From assembly GCA_050015355.1 (NCBI GenBank), contig JBEKBO010000023.1:1-41538 (forward strand): 41,538 nt of DNA, given 5' to 3'. The notes beneath the pieces are model-generated. The model was not told where the DNA came from, made no database searches, and saw only the letters and a list, made by a program, of their open reading frames with translations. This DNA comes from CAWBRT01 sp050015355. GTDB lineage: Bacteria > Acidobacteriota > Terriglobia > Terriglobales > Acidobacteriaceae. A program made the position numbers and the translations under genes. Below are positions 14,923-23,781 of the stretch, piece after piece; position 1 is the stretch's first letter; the number at the start of each line of letters is the position of its first letter.

Positions 14923-15405
14923 ATGGACTATCTTTGGACCCCCTGGCGCTACGCCTACATTACCAGCGCTGACAAAGCTGAGGGCTGTTTGTTTTGTGAA
15001 AAATTGAAACTGCCCGATGCCGAGGCAGGAATCGTCTTCCGTGGCCAGTCCTGCTTCGTCATCCTGAATGCCTTTCCCTATACCAGCGGGCACGTGATGA
15101 TTGTGCCCTATGAACACCTTGACCAGCTTAGGAATCTCGCGCCAGAAGCCGCCGTCGAGATGATGATGCTGGCTCAGCGGGTGGAAGACATTCTGCGCCG
15201 GCTCTATCATCCCGATGGCATCAATCTGGGCATGAACATCGGCAAGGCCGCCGGAGCCGGAGTTGCCGGGCACATCCACATGCACGTCCTGCCCCGCTGG
15301 GTCGCCGACGCCAGTTTTATGAGCGTCGTCGGCGAAACCCGCCTGCTGCCCGAAGATCTCGAGCAGACCTATGTCCGCATCCGGCAGGCTTTCGACGAGT
15401 CTTGA
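14923..15405 (+). CDS. HIT-family nucleotide hydrolase (AP4A hydrolase-like)
   Basis: A 160-residue cytosolic protein of the histidine triad superfamily. The catalytic triad H-x-H-x-H is seen as GHIHMHVLPRW (His117, 119, 121); the middle His forms the covalent nucleotidyl intermediate. The N-terminal CLFCEK, with a Cys pair and a nearby His, is a frequent zinc site in the Ap4A phosphorylase-like branch, and FPYTSGHVMIVPYEH is the conserved second strand pair. Family members hydrolyse dinucleoside polyphosphates or nucleoside phosphoramidates. The start MDYLWTPWRYAYI is the typical beginning of this group. It is divergent from rpsA and monocistronic. Confidence 0.9.
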   Translation: MDYLWTPWRYAYITSADKAEGCLFCEKLKLPDAEAGIVFRGQSCFVILNAFPYTSGHVMIVPYEHLDQLRNLAPEAAVEMMMLAQRVEDILRRLYHPDGINLGMNIGKAAGAGVAGHIHMHVLPRWVADASFMSVVGETRLLPEDLEQTYVRIRQAFDES

Positions 15406-15466
15406 TTCGGTTGCGCAGGGGTATGGGCCCTTGCGAGATGGCGAAGCAAAAAATCTGCGGTGTTGG

Positions 15467-15566
15467 TTTCAAAGTTTCAAGTTTCAGGAGTTTCAAAGGC
15501 TGAGGTTTTCCAGAGATGACAACTCGCCCTAGTTCAACGTGAAACTTTGAAACCTGAAACTTTGAA
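15467..15566. repeat. imperfect palindrome of TTTCAAAG/CTTTGAAA motifs
   Basis: The left arm (15467-15497) has three GTTTCA-type units; the right arm (15540-15566) is largely its reverse complement. They can form a long hairpin around a ~40-base centre. It lies between the convergent HIT and ligA genes, so it may act as a terminator or be a dispersed intergenic repeat. Confidence 0.55.
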
Positions 15567-15578
15567 TTCTGCGCCGAA

Positions 15579-17681
15579 TCACCGCTTCAACAGCACTTCC
15601 ATTTGCTGCTCGCTCACGACTTCAACGCCGAGTTCGCGCGCCTTGTCCAGCTTTGAGCCGGGATCGGCGCCGGCAACGACGTAGTCGGTCTTCTTGCTTA
15701 CCGATCCCACGACCTTGCCTCCAGCGTCTTCAATCATGCGCTTGGCTTCGTCGCGAGCATATTTCGCAAGCGTTCCGGTGAGTACGAAGGTTTTTCCCGC
15801 CAGGGTTGTGCCGCGTTCTTTTCTTGCGCGTTTCTTCCATAACGTCTCAAGCCCTTCTCTTTCGCTTTTGCCCTTGAGGCGCTCGATGAGCTCCAGGTTT
15901 TTCGGCTCTTCGAAAAATTCGCGAATGCTGGCGGCAATGCGCGGGCCGACTTCCTCCACCTGTTGCAGCTCGGTCAGGCTTTCTTCGGCATTTGTCTTGG
16001 TGGCAGCCTCAATCAGCGCATCCATCGACCCGAAGTGCTGCACCAGAAACTCCGCGGTGCGTTCCCCCACAAAGCGCATGCCGAGTCCGAACAGCACGCG
16101 CTCCAGCGGCAACTTTTTCGATCTCTCGATTTCGTCGAGAACGTTCTGCGCCGACTTGTCTCCCATGCGCTCCAGCGAGAGCAGGTCGTGCTTGCTCAGT
16201 TTGTAAATGTCGGCCACGTCCTTGATCAGGCCGCGGTCCACGAGCTGATCGACCAGGGCGTCGCCCATGCCCTCGATGTTCATCACGCCGCGCGAGGCAA
16301 AGTGCAGAATGGTCTCGCGCAGCTTGGCCGGGCAGTTCGCATTGACGCAGCGGAAGTCGGCTTCGCCTTCGGCGCGCACCACGTGTCCGTGGCACTCCGG
16401 GCAATGTTCCGGCATCTGAAAATGACGGTGCCCGCGCGGATGATCTTTGTCCTCGACCACTTTGACGACTTTGGGAATCACGTCGCCGCCGCGCTCGACC
16501 ATCACCCAATCGCCGATCCTGATGCCGAGATTGTCGATGAAATCCATGTTGTGCAGGGTGGCGCGCGAGACCGTTGTGCCGCCAATGGGCACGGGACGCA
16601 GCACGGCCACGGGCGTGAGCTTGCCGGTGCGTCCGACCTGCACGGCGATGTCTTCGATCTGCGTGGTGCCTGAGCGCGCGGCGTATTTGTAGGCGATGGC
16701 CCAGCGCGGGGCCTTGCCGGTGAACCCCAGGCGCCGCCAGAGCTCCGTGCGGTTCACCTTCACCACTACGCCATCGATTTCGTAAGGCAGGCTTTCGCGC
16801 TGGCTCTCGAACTCGTTGATGAAGTCCCACACCTCGTCGATGCTGTGTACCAGTTTGCGATGCGGATTCACCTTGAAGCCGGCCTTGGCGAGCGCGTCGA
16901 GCGCGTGCCATTGCATGTCAAACAACATCTGTCCATCCCGCATCAGGAAATAGGCGTAGAAATCAAGGCGACGCTGCGCCGTGATGTTCGGCTCCAGCAC
17001 ACGCACCGCGCCCGCCGCCGCATTGCGCGGGTTGGCAAAGCGGGAAAGTCCTTGCCGGTCGCGCTCTTCGTTCATACGCTCGAAGGCACTGGCCGGCATG
17101 ATGACCTCTCCACGCACCTCGAACTCCTCGGGCAGACCGGCATGTTTCAGAGCGGCGTAGGAAATCGAGAGTGGAACCGAACGCACCGTGCGCAGATTGG
17201 GCGTCACGTCCTCGCCGATGGAGCCGTCGCCGCGCGTGATGGCCTGCGCGAAACGGGTTCCCGCCTTCGATCGTGGCTCGGCGGGGCCGGGCGCATAGCG
17301 CAATGCCATCGACAGCCCGTCCAGTTTGAGCTCGCACACGAATTCGACCCGGGGTGTTCCGGCCAGCTCATGGACCCGCCGTGCCCAGTCGCGCAGTTCC
17401 TGCTCGTTGTAGGCGTTATCGAGCGAGAGCATCGGCGTCGAGTGCGGCACCTTGACAAATCCCTCTCGCGGCTTGCCGCCCACACGCTGCGTCGGCGAAT
17501 CCGGCGGGATCAGCTCCGGATGTGCCTGCTCGAGCGCCTTCAATTTGTTCATCAGGCCGTCGTAATCGGCGTCGCTGATCTCCGGGTCGTCGAGCACGTA
17601 GTAGCGGTGCTCGTGGTGGCGAATCTGTTCGCGTAATTTACGCGCCTGCTGTTGATCTTTCTTTTTGCGCGCCTGCGGCAT
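15579..17681 (-). CDS. ligA: NAD-dependent DNA ligase LigA
   Basis: Seals nicks during replication and repair using NAD+. The 700-residue protein has the full LigA domain order. The Ia domain (residues 10-65; HHEHRYYVLDDPEISDADYD) is followed by the adenylation domain with active-site KLDG (Lys119). An OB domain and a four-Cys zinc finger (CPECHGH..., CVNANCPAK) come next. A helix-hairpin-helix region follows, then a C-terminal BRCT domain (LAGKTFVLTGTLAKYARDEA). The start MPQARKKKDQ at 17681 is preferred over an in-frame ATG 13 codons upstream, which would overlap the divergent promoter region shared with rsmI. All catalytic motifs are present; this is the essential bacterial ligase. Confidence 0.96.
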   Translation of the reverse strand: MPQARKKKDQQQARKLREQIRHHEHRYYVLDDPEISDADYDGLMNKLKALEQAHPELIPPDSPTQRVGGKPREGFVKVPHSTPMLSLDNAYNEQELRDWARRVHELAGTPRVEFVCELKLDGLSMALRYAPGPAEPRSKAGTRFAQAITRGDGSIGEDVTPNLRTVRSVPLSISYAALKHAGLPEEFEVRGEVIMPASAFERMNEERDRQGLSRFANPRNAAAGAVRVLEPNITAQRRLDFYAYFLMRDGQMLFDMQWHALDALAKAGFKVNPHRKLVHSIDEVWDFINEFESQRESLPYEIDGVVVKVNRTELWRRLGFTGKAPRWAIAYKYAARSGTTQIEDIAVQVGRTGKLTPVAVLRPVPIGGTTVSRATLHNMDFIDNLGIRIGDWVMVERGGDVIPKVVKVVEDKDHPRGHRHFQMPEHCPECHGHVVRAEGEADFRCVNANCPAKLRETILHFASRGVMNIEGMGDALVDQLVDRGLIKDVADIYKLSKHDLLSLERMGDKSAQNVLDEIERSKKLPLERVLFGLGMRFVGERTAEFLVQHFGSMDALIEAATKTNAEESLTELQQVEEVGPRIAASIREFFEEPKNLELIERLKGKSEREGLETLWKKRARKERGTTLAGKTFVLTGTLAKYARDEAKRMIEDAGGKVVGSVSKKTDYVVAGADPGSKLDKARELGVEVVSEQQMEVLLKR

Positions 17682-17793
17682 GGGTCTGATTATAAGTTGC
17701 CCGGCGTCCGGAATTGCCACTCGCGGGGTGTACTTCCCGGATCACCTGTTTTTTGCCGCCCGCGAACGGCCGTCAGTGGTACACTGCGCCCGA

Positions 17794-18672
17794 ATGGCGA
17801 ATCCCGTAAACTCGCACGGCGGAAACGGACAAGGCCAGGGGACTCTTTACCTGGTCGGCACCCCCATCGGCAACCTCGAAGATATTTCGCTTCGAGCCCT
17901 GCGGATTTTGAAAGAGGTTGACCTGATCGCTTGCGAGGACACCCGCCAGACCCAGAAGCTGCTGAACCATTACGCCATCGAAAAGCGCACCACCAGCTAT
18001 CACGAGCACAATGAGCTGACGCGGGCCGCCGAGCTTATCATGCACCTGGAACAGGGGCAGTCGATTGCGCTGGTGACAGATGCCGGCACGCCGGGCATCA
18101 GCGATCCGGGTTACCGGCTGGTTGCGCTCGCTATCCGCCACCACCTTCCGGTGGTGCCCATTCCCGGGCCGTCGGCCTTCCTCTCGGCTCTGGTGGCGAG
18201 CGGGCTGCCCACAGACTCTTTCCGCTTTGGCGGTTTCCTGCCGGTTAAAAGCGGCCAGCGCCGCGCTATGCTTGAGAGCATCAGGAAATCGCCCCGCACG
18301 CAGATCTTCTACGAAGCTCCGCACCGGATCGTCGGGACCCTCGAGGATTTGGTCGACGTCCTCGGGCCGCAACGCCACGTGGTGATTGCCCGCGAGGTGA
18401 CCAAGATCCACGAGGAATTCCTGCGCGGCAAGGCGGCCGAGGCACTCGCCGAGTTGAAGGCGCGGGCGGAGATTCGGGGCGAAATAACGCTGCTGGTCGG
18501 CAAGGCAGAGGAGCAGGGCCAGCCCGCCGTGGCGCAGAAAAACACCAGAACCCTCGTCCGCGAACTGATGCAGAAGGAAAAGCTCGACCAGCGCGATGCC
18601 ATGAAGCGCGTGGCCAAGGAAATGGGCCTCAGCAAGAGCGAGGTTTACCGCGAACTGCAAAAGGAAAAGTAG
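17794..18672 (+). CDS. rsmI: 16S rRNA (cytidine(1402)-2'-O)-methyltransferase RsmI
   Basis: Uses SAM to 2'-O-methylate C1402 in the decoding centre of 16S rRNA. The 292-residue protein has the tetrapyrrole methylase fold with family signatures LYLVGTPIGNLEDIS near the N-terminus, CEDTRQTQKLL, VTDAGTPGISDPGY and YEAPHRIVGTLEDL. It ends with the helical C-terminal RsmI domain (LDQRDAMKRVAKEMGLSKSEVYRELQ). The start MANPVNSHGG at 17794 is chosen; a longer frame upstream would run into the ligA promoter area. It is divergent from ligA and followed by a repeat-containing intergenic stretch. Confidence 0.95.
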   Translation: MANPVNSHGGNGQGQGTLYLVGTPIGNLEDISLRALRILKEVDLIACEDTRQTQKLLNHYAIEKRTTSYHEHNELTRAAELIMHLEQGQSIALVTDAGTPGISDPGYRLVALAIRHHLPVVPIPGPSAFLSALVASGLPTDSFRFGGFLPVKSGQRRAMLESIRKSPRTQIFYEAPHRIVGTLEDLVDVLGPQRHVVIAREVTKIHEEFLRGKAAEALAELKARAEIRGEITLLVGKAEEQGQPAVAQKNTRTLVRELMQKEKLDQRDAMKRVAKEMGLSKSEVYRELQKEK

Positions 18673-18736
18673 CCGACATAAGATCAGCGAGTGCCGGGCG
18701 CGGACCGGGGGATGGTAGCTTCCGGCGGCTTTAATG

Positions 18737-18882
18737 GACTGCTGAAAAGCTCGTAGCAGTGTCATCCTGAGGCCGCTCCGGTTTTGCGCGACCGAAGGAT
18801 CTGCTTTATTCTCTGCACGCACAAACAGCAGATCCTTCGCTGCGCTCAGGATGACACCTCTGAGAACAGTTTTTCAGCAGCC
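18737..18882. repeat. 146-bp palindromic intergenic repeat element
   Basis: The ends are inverted (CTGCTGAAAA at 18739-18748, TTTTCAGCAG at 18871-18880). The inner arms GTCATCCTGAG / CTCAGGATGAC and CGAAGGATCTGCT / AGCAGATCCTTCG also pair. The words GTCATCCTGAG and GAAGGATC are, in my memory, typical of abundant dispersed repeats in Acidobacteria genomes. It fills most of the gap (18673-18998) between rsmI and the thioesterase gene. Confidence 0.7.
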
Positions 18883-18998
18883 TGTTAACGCCCTGTACAA
18901 AGCGGAAAATTCTCAAATTGGACCGGAGAAACAGTAGAGCCTGAATGTTATCTGCAAAGGCTCTTGCCAAGTCGCTGTTTGCGGGCTATCTTTCGCCA

Positions 18999-19394
18999 AT
19001 GGCAAAGCCGGTCCCAATCGGCGCTCGGGGTGTCTCGGAGGAGCGCGTCCAATTCGAGAAAACGCTGACGGCGTTCAACCACAATCTGCCGCCCGTCTAC
19101 TCCACTCCCGATCTGGTGCGGCTGATGGAGATCGCCGGCTCGCGTGCGCTGCAGCCTTTCTGCGAAAAGGATGAGATCTCCGTCGGAACCGCGATTAACA
19201 TAGAGCATCGTGCTCCCGCCGGGGTGAATGCGGTGATTAAGGCTGAAGCGACCGTCGAGGCAGCCGAGGGTCGGTTTTTCCTGATTCGCGTGACCGCCAG
19301 AGTGGACCAACAGGAAATCGGCGGTGGCACAATCAAGCGCGCCATCGTCAACGTGCCGAAATTTCTTGCCAAGTTCGGAATACCGAAGCCGTAG
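18999..19394 (+). CDS. hotdog-fold thioesterase, FlK-like
   Basis: A 131-residue single hotdog domain. The layout PVYSTPDLVRLMEIAGSRAL, then SVGTAINIEHRAPAGV, matches the fluoroacetyl-CoA thioesterase (FlK)-like family, which has a Thr/Glu/His catalytic set: Thr in YSTP, Glu in LMEIA and His in IEHRAPAG. Family members hydrolyse small acyl-CoAs in the cytosol. Specificity for fluoroacetyl-CoA is not implied. Homologues begin near M-x-K-P-[VI]-P-[VI]-GARG, so 18999 is preferred; an in-frame ATG at 18945 would add 18 residues. It ends 33 bp from the convergent HAD gene. Confidence 0.82.
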   Translation: MAKPVPIGARGVSEERVQFEKTLTAFNHNLPPVYSTPDLVRLMEIAGSRALQPFCEKDEISVGTAINIEHRAPAGVNAVIKAEATVEAAEGRFFLIRVTARVDQQEIGGGTIKRAIVNVPKFLAKFGIPKP

Positions 19395-19427
19395 AAAACA
19401 GATTGGTACTTGCAGCCGGGCAGCACG

Positions 19428-20111
19428 CTAGCGCGGTACGGGAACCGTCTCGTCTAACTCAGCCAGCAGGATGCCTTTTTCGAGCAGCAGGCGTTCGAGT
19501 TCGCCCTGCTTTTCCGGAGCATCGAAGAGAAAAGCCTGCATTCCAGCCTTCCGTGCGCCGTCGATATTCGGCGGCTTGTCATCGAGAAACAGGGCGCAAC
19601 CGGGGGCGACCCGTAGTTCCGCGGCAGTGTGCAGAAAGATTTCCACCTCGGGCTTTACCAGCCGCATCTTGCAGGAAAAGATTCTCACGGCGAATTCGCT
19701 CAGCCACGGAAACTTTGCCTGCATCGCGGCGAGCATCTCGAACTCCATATTCGACAGAATTGCCGTCTTGATGCCAGCCTTGCGCAAGCGGCGCGCGAGC
19801 GCGAGCATGTCCGGATTAACCCGCGTCCACTGTTCGTTGTCCAACTCGATCAGCTTGCCGAGCGTTCGTGAGTCCAGGGGGCGGCGGGCTACTGCCTGCC
19901 AGTATGCGGCAGCCCCACAGGAGGCGCGGTCATAGGCGTCGCGATAGCGCCAGTAGTCGGGTTGGAATGCGTCGAGTGGACGGCCGGCCGTCGAGGCCAA
20001 CTCCTGCCACTCCCGCAGGGTCGGCGCGTAAGAGAGTACCTTGCCGTAATCGAAAACCACGGCCTGCAAAGATGAAGAAGATTGCTGGGAAGACATTGCT
20101 GCTTCTATCAT
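19428..20111 (-). CDS. HAD-superfamily hydrolase (HAD-IA)
   Basis: A 227-residue HAD phosphatase-like protein. Motif I is VVFDYGKVLS, with the nucleophile Asp. Gly stands where many HADs have the second Asp, as in YihX-type members with F-D-x-G-x-V. Motif II is ILSNMEF, motif III Lys is in RLVKPEVEIF, and motif IV is ALFLDDKPPNIDGARKAGM. A helical cap lies between motifs I and II, as in HAD-IA. It probably acts on a small phosphorylated metabolite in the cytosol; the substrate is unknown. ATG 20111 and ATG 20096 are both possible starts. It is divergent from tgt with 74 bp between. Confidence 0.85.
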   Translation of the reverse strand: MIEAAMSSQQSSSSLQAVVFDYGKVLSYAPTLREWQELASTAGRPLDAFQPDYWRYRDAYDRASCGAAAYWQAVARRPLDSRTLGKLIELDNEQWTRVNPDMLALARRLRKAGIKTAILSNMEFEMLAAMQAKFPWLSEFAVRIFSCKMRLVKPEVEIFLHTAAELRVAPGCALFLDDKPPNIDGARKAGMQAFLFDAPEKQGELERLLLEKGILLAELDETVPVPR

Positions 20112-20185
20112 GCCTCAACCAGGCAAATCAGGCCAGCTCTGAATCCATCGGCGGCCCATGGCCGCACTTCGGTACAATCAGGTGA

Positions 20186-21325
20186 ATGTCTTTTTCCTTT
20201 CAGGTTGAGGCGACCTCGGGCGCGGCCCGGGCTGGCCGCTTTGTCACCCCCCACGGAGAGGTCGAGACACCCGTATTCATGCCGGTGGGCACGCTCGGAA
20301 GCGTAAAGGGCGTTCCGCAGGACACCCTCGAAGAGCTGGGGGTGCAAATCCTGCTGAACAACACCTACCATCTTTATCTGCGGCCTGGGGTGGAAACGGT
20401 TCGCCAGCTCGGCGGCGTGCAGAAGTTCATGAGCTGGAAGCGGCCGATCCTGACCGACTCGGGCGGATTCCAGGTCTTTAGCCTGAGCGAGTTGCGCAAG
20501 GTCACCGAGGAAGGCGTCGCCTTCCGTTCGCACCTCGACGGCTCTTCGCATTTTTTCAGTCCGGAGAGCGCGCTCGAAGCCGAGATTGGGCTGGGCGCCG
20601 ACATCATCATGGCGTTCGACGAGTGTACGGAGTTTCCGGCGGAGCGCGAGCGAACCCGGCAGTCGATGGAATTGACCCTGCGCTGGGCTCGCCGCAGCAA
20701 GGATTATTTCGAGCAGCACAAGCGCGAGGTTCCCTGGCATGGGGAGAAGACGCTGGCTGCCGGAAGCGAGCAGACGCAGGCGTTGTTCGGCATTGTTCAG
20801 GGTGGAATGTATGCCGATTTACGGCGCGAGTCGGCCGAACGCACGGTGGAAATGGACTTCCCCGGCTACGCCATCGGCGGGCTCAGTGTGGGCGAGCCTC
20901 GGGAAAAGACCTGGGAAATGGTGAAAGCGGCCATAGCGCTGCTGCCGGCGGCCCGGCCGCGCTATGTGATGGGCGTAGGGACGCCGGAAGAAATCGTGCA
21001 GTATGCGGCTCTGGGGGTGGACATGATGGACTGCGTTTTGCCCACCCGGGCGGCCCGGCACGGGTTGTTGTTTACTTCCCAGGGCAAAGTGAGCATTAAA
21101 AAGCAGTGCTACGCATGCGACGAGGGCCCTCTCGACCCCAATTGCGGGTGCAGGGTCTGTCGCCGGTACTCGCGTGCCTACCTGAGGCATCTGTATTCGT
21201 CGAATGAGGTCCTGGCGCAAGTTCTTAACACCGTGCATAACTTGTCCTACTACCTTGACACCATCAGGAGGGCAAGGCATGCTATAAAAGTCGGGGAGTT
21301 TGCAAGTTCCCGCTCTGCTGTTTGA
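20186..21325 (+). CDS. tgt: tRNA-guanine(34) transglycosylase (queuine tRNA-ribosyltransferase)
   Basis: Exchanges guanine 34 for preQ1 in GUN-anticodon tRNAs during queuosine synthesis. The 379-residue TIM-barrel protein shows the preQ1 pocket and catalytic Asp in LTDSGGFQVFSL (Asp91). It also has FGIVQGGMYADLR, the nucleophile Asp in MMDCVLPTRAARHG, and the structural zinc site C-x-C-x2-C followed by His (CGCRVCRRYSRAYLRHL). Length and motifs are standard bacterial Tgt. It heads the widely conserved order tgt-yajC-secD-secF, although a 347-bp gap separates it from yajC. Confidence 0.96.
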   Translation: MSFSFQVEATSGAARAGRFVTPHGEVETPVFMPVGTLGSVKGVPQDTLEELGVQILLNNTYHLYLRPGVETVRQLGGVQKFMSWKRPILTDSGGFQVFSLSELRKVTEEGVAFRSHLDGSSHFFSPESALEAEIGLGADIIMAFDECTEFPAERERTRQSMELTLRWARRSKDYFEQHKREVPWHGEKTLAAGSEQTQALFGIVQGGMYADLRRESAERTVEMDFPGYAIGGLSVGEPREKTWEMVKAAIALLPAARPRYVMGVGTPEEIVQYAALGVDMMDCVLPTRAARHGLLFTSQGKVSIKKQCYACDEGPLDPNCGCRVCRRYSRAYLRHLYSSNEVLAQVLNTVHNLSYYLDTIRRARHAIKVGEFASSRSAV

Positions 21326-21672
21326 ATTGCCACTTTCCGTGCAAAGTAGTGCGGTTCGCTGTAGCGGTCCCAGGAAGGCTGCCGGGCCGCCAGAAAGCGC
21401 CTCAGTCGCATTTCTGGATGAGCTGGGGCACTCAGAGATTCCTTGGTTTTGCGGTTTCTGAGGTGTATACCGAACTGGAACGGCTTCCGGCCCAGAGAAA
21501 GAACACGTTGACACAGGCGAGACTTGGGGTGTGCCTTCGTGTGGCGGCGCCCGGTGTTCAGGGTGTGGATGTCTGACGGATGTGGTGTTTCATCGATGGC
21601 GGTAGCAGTACGGCTTCCCGTGAGTTCAATTCAGCCGGGTCGTGGCAGTCGGCCCGATGAGAGTTAGACAGA
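21326..21672 (+). other. 347-bp gap between tgt and yajC
   Basis: I see no gene here. TTGACA at 21508-21513 is a perfect -35 box, but no good -10 box lies 16-19 bases later, so a separate yajC-secDF promoter is only possible. An 84-codon frame at 21322-21576 lacks a ribosome binding site and protein-like composition. Confidence 0.4.
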
Positions 21673-22002
21673 ATGACAAGCTTATTTGCAGCGTTCTTCC
21701 AGGGGCAGGGTGGTGGCTCACTCGGCCTGGTTATGATGGTCGGCATCTTCGCCGTCTTCTACTTCCTGCTGATCCTCCCTCAGCAGCGCAAACAAAAGAA
21801 ATGGCAGGCGATGCTGAGCAACGTCAAAGCCGGCGACCGGGTGGCGACCTCCGGCGGCATGCGCGGAGTCATCATGTCGGTGAAAGGCGAGGGCCCTGAC
21901 CCTACGGTCATCCTTCGTGTGCCCCCAGACAATTTGCGGATTGAAGTTGCACGCAGTTCCATCACCTCGGTCTTTACGGACGAGGTGTCCAAGTCCTCGT
22001 AG
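21673..22002 (+). CDS. yajC: Sec translocon accessory protein YajC
   Basis: Associates with SecDF at the inner membrane. The 109-residue protein has one N-terminal transmembrane helix (LGLVMMVGIFAVFYFLLIL, residues 18-36), followed by the family hallmark PQQRKQKKWQAML and a small cytosolic beta domain (VKAGDRVATSGGMRGVIMSV). It ends 15 bp before secD, so the genes form one operon. The first 15 residues, with GQGGG, are typical of acidobacterial-like YajC. Confidence 0.95.
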   Translation: MTSLFAAFFQGQGGGSLGLVMMVGIFAVFYFLLILPQQRKQKKWQAMLSNVKAGDRVATSGGMRGVIMSVKGEGPDPTVILRVPPDNLRIEVARSSITSVFTDEVSKSS

Positions 22003-22017
22003 GCGGTTGCAGTCTCC

Positions 22018-23670
22018 ATGAAGAAAAACCTGCTCTGGAAAGTAGCTATCATCCTCCTTACGCTCCTGGTCTTTGTCTGGGGTATTATCCTCGGCAACGA
22101 TCCCGAAAAGAGCATGGCCGCCATCAAGCAGAACGGCTTGCTGGCGGGCTTGCAGCAGAATATTCACCTCGGGCTCGACTTGAAGGGCGGCACGCACCTG
22201 ATTCTGCAGGTGATGGTCAACGACGCCGTCAATGCCGATAGCGACCAGGTTATCGAGCGCTTAAAAGACGATCTGCGGCAGAAGAACATCAGCTATGCCG
22301 AGATCGCCAAGCCCGATCCGGCGGCAAATCCCGATCGCATCGTGATCAAGGGGATCGGCCCCAATAACAGCGGCAATCTGAAGACGATCGCCGACGAGCG
22401 ACTCCCCGAATACACACTGAGTTCGGGCGTTGAGGGCACTTATGTCCTGGCGATGAAGCAGCAGTCGCTCACGCAGCTCAAGAATCGGGCTGTCGAGCAG
22501 GCTATCGAGACCATCCGCAACCGCATTGACCAGCTAGGGGTCAGCGAGCCCGTCATTCAAGAGCACGGGCTGGGCGAGTACCAGATCCTGGTGCAGTTGC
22601 CGGGCGTCGACGACCCGGCCCGGGTCAAGGACATCATGCAGTCGACCGCCATGCTGGAAATCCGGCAGGCGATGGACAACGGCGTCAGCTATTCCTCCGA
22701 AGCCTCCGCGCTGGCCGCGCATGGCGGGATTTTGCCTCCGGACTCGGTAGTGATGAAGGGCCACACCATTATTGGGCGTACACCCGAGCCGAGCGGAGAA
22801 CCGCAGGACACCTATTACGTGGTGAGCCGCGCATCGGCCGTCACCGGCCGCGACCTGCGCGGAGCCGAACCAACGCACGACGAAAATGGCCGTGCGGCGG
22901 TCAGCTTCAACCTCACGCGCGATGGCGGCAATCGTTTTTACGCCTTCACCTCCGCCCATGTGGGCGACTTCCTCGCCGTTGTGCTTGACGGCAAGGTTCA
23001 GGAAGTGGCCCGGGTTCAGGAAGGCATTCGCGACATGGGGCGCATCACCGGAACTTTCAGCGAGCAGCAGGCCAAGGACTTGTCGATGGTGCTGCGCTCC
23101 GGTGCGCTGCCCGCCAGCATCCGTTACCTGGAAGAGCGCACGGTTGGTCCATCGCTCGGCGCCGATTCCATTCGCCAGGGCGTTCGCGCCGCCATCGTGG
23201 GCATGGCCGCCGTGATGATCTTCATGCTGGTCTACTATCGGGCGGCCGGCATCAACGCCAACCTGGGGTTGTTTTTGAACCTGATCATTTTGCTCGGATT
23301 CCTCGGCTTCAGCGGGGCTACGCTCACGCTGCCCGGAATTGCGGGTTTGATTCTCACGGTTGGTATGGGCGTCGACTCCAATGTTCTGATCTTTGAGCGT
23401 ATCCGCGAAGAGCTGCGCAATGGCAAGACACCGCCCTCGGCGGTTGAGCAAGGCTTCGGGAAGGCTTTTCTGACGATCATCGACACGCACGTAACCACCA
23501 TCGTCTCGGCGGCCATTCTATTTCTGTTCGGTACCGGTCCGGTGAAGGGATTTGCGGTGACGCTGACGTTCGGTCTGCTGGCCAATCTTTTTACGGCGGT
23601 CTTCGTATCGCGCGCCATCTTCGACAGCATCCTGAACCGGCATCAACGTGGTGAGCCGCTGTCGATCTAG
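22018..23670 (+). CDS. secD: protein translocase subunit SecD
   Basis: RND-family membrane protein that uses proton motive force to help complete Sec export. The 550-residue protein has TM1 (residues 8-25), the SecD motif LGLDLKGGTHLILQV (about 51-65) and a large periplasmic domain including the P1 head (TIRNRIDQLGVSEPVIQ). A C-terminal bundle of five helices starts near residue 385 and carries GMGVDSNVLIFERIREELR. Length is normal for a stand-alone SecD. It lies between yajC (15-bp gap) and secF. Confidence 0.96.
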   Translation: MKKNLLWKVAIILLTLLVFVWGIILGNDPEKSMAAIKQNGLLAGLQQNIHLGLDLKGGTHLILQVMVNDAVNADSDQVIERLKDDLRQKNISYAEIAKPDPAANPDRIVIKGIGPNNSGNLKTIADERLPEYTLSSGVEGTYVLAMKQQSLTQLKNRAVEQAIETIRNRIDQLGVSEPVIQEHGLGEYQILVQLPGVDDPARVKDIMQSTAMLEIRQAMDNGVSYSSEASALAAHGGILPPDSVVMKGHTIIGRTPEPSGEPQDTYYVVSRASAVTGRDLRGAEPTHDENGRAAVSFNLTRDGGNRFYAFTSAHVGDFLAVVLDGKVQEVARVQEGIRDMGRITGTFSEQQAKDLSMVLRSGALPASIRYLEERTVGPSLGADSIRQGVRAAIVGMAAVMIFMLVYYRAAGINANLGLFLNLIILLGFLGFSGATLTLPGIAGLILTVGMGVDSNVLIFERIREELRNGKTPPSAVEQGFGKAFLTIIDTHVTTIVSAAILFLFGTGPVKGFAVTLTFGLLANLFTAVFVSRAIFDSILNRHQRGEPLSI

Positions 23671-23781
23671 TTTTGCCCGCCGGAGGCGCTGTGCGCGCCG
23701 CGGCGGCAGAGGGCTCCGGGGCTTCGGAGCGGCAATAATGGCCCTGGGCTGCCGTTGAATAAGATTTTTGAGGGTTTCAAA

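Noticed and set aside
15467..15566. Regularly spaced GTTTCA motifs as a CRISPR array
   Set aside because: The units are adjacent and palindromic, with no spacers of constant length.
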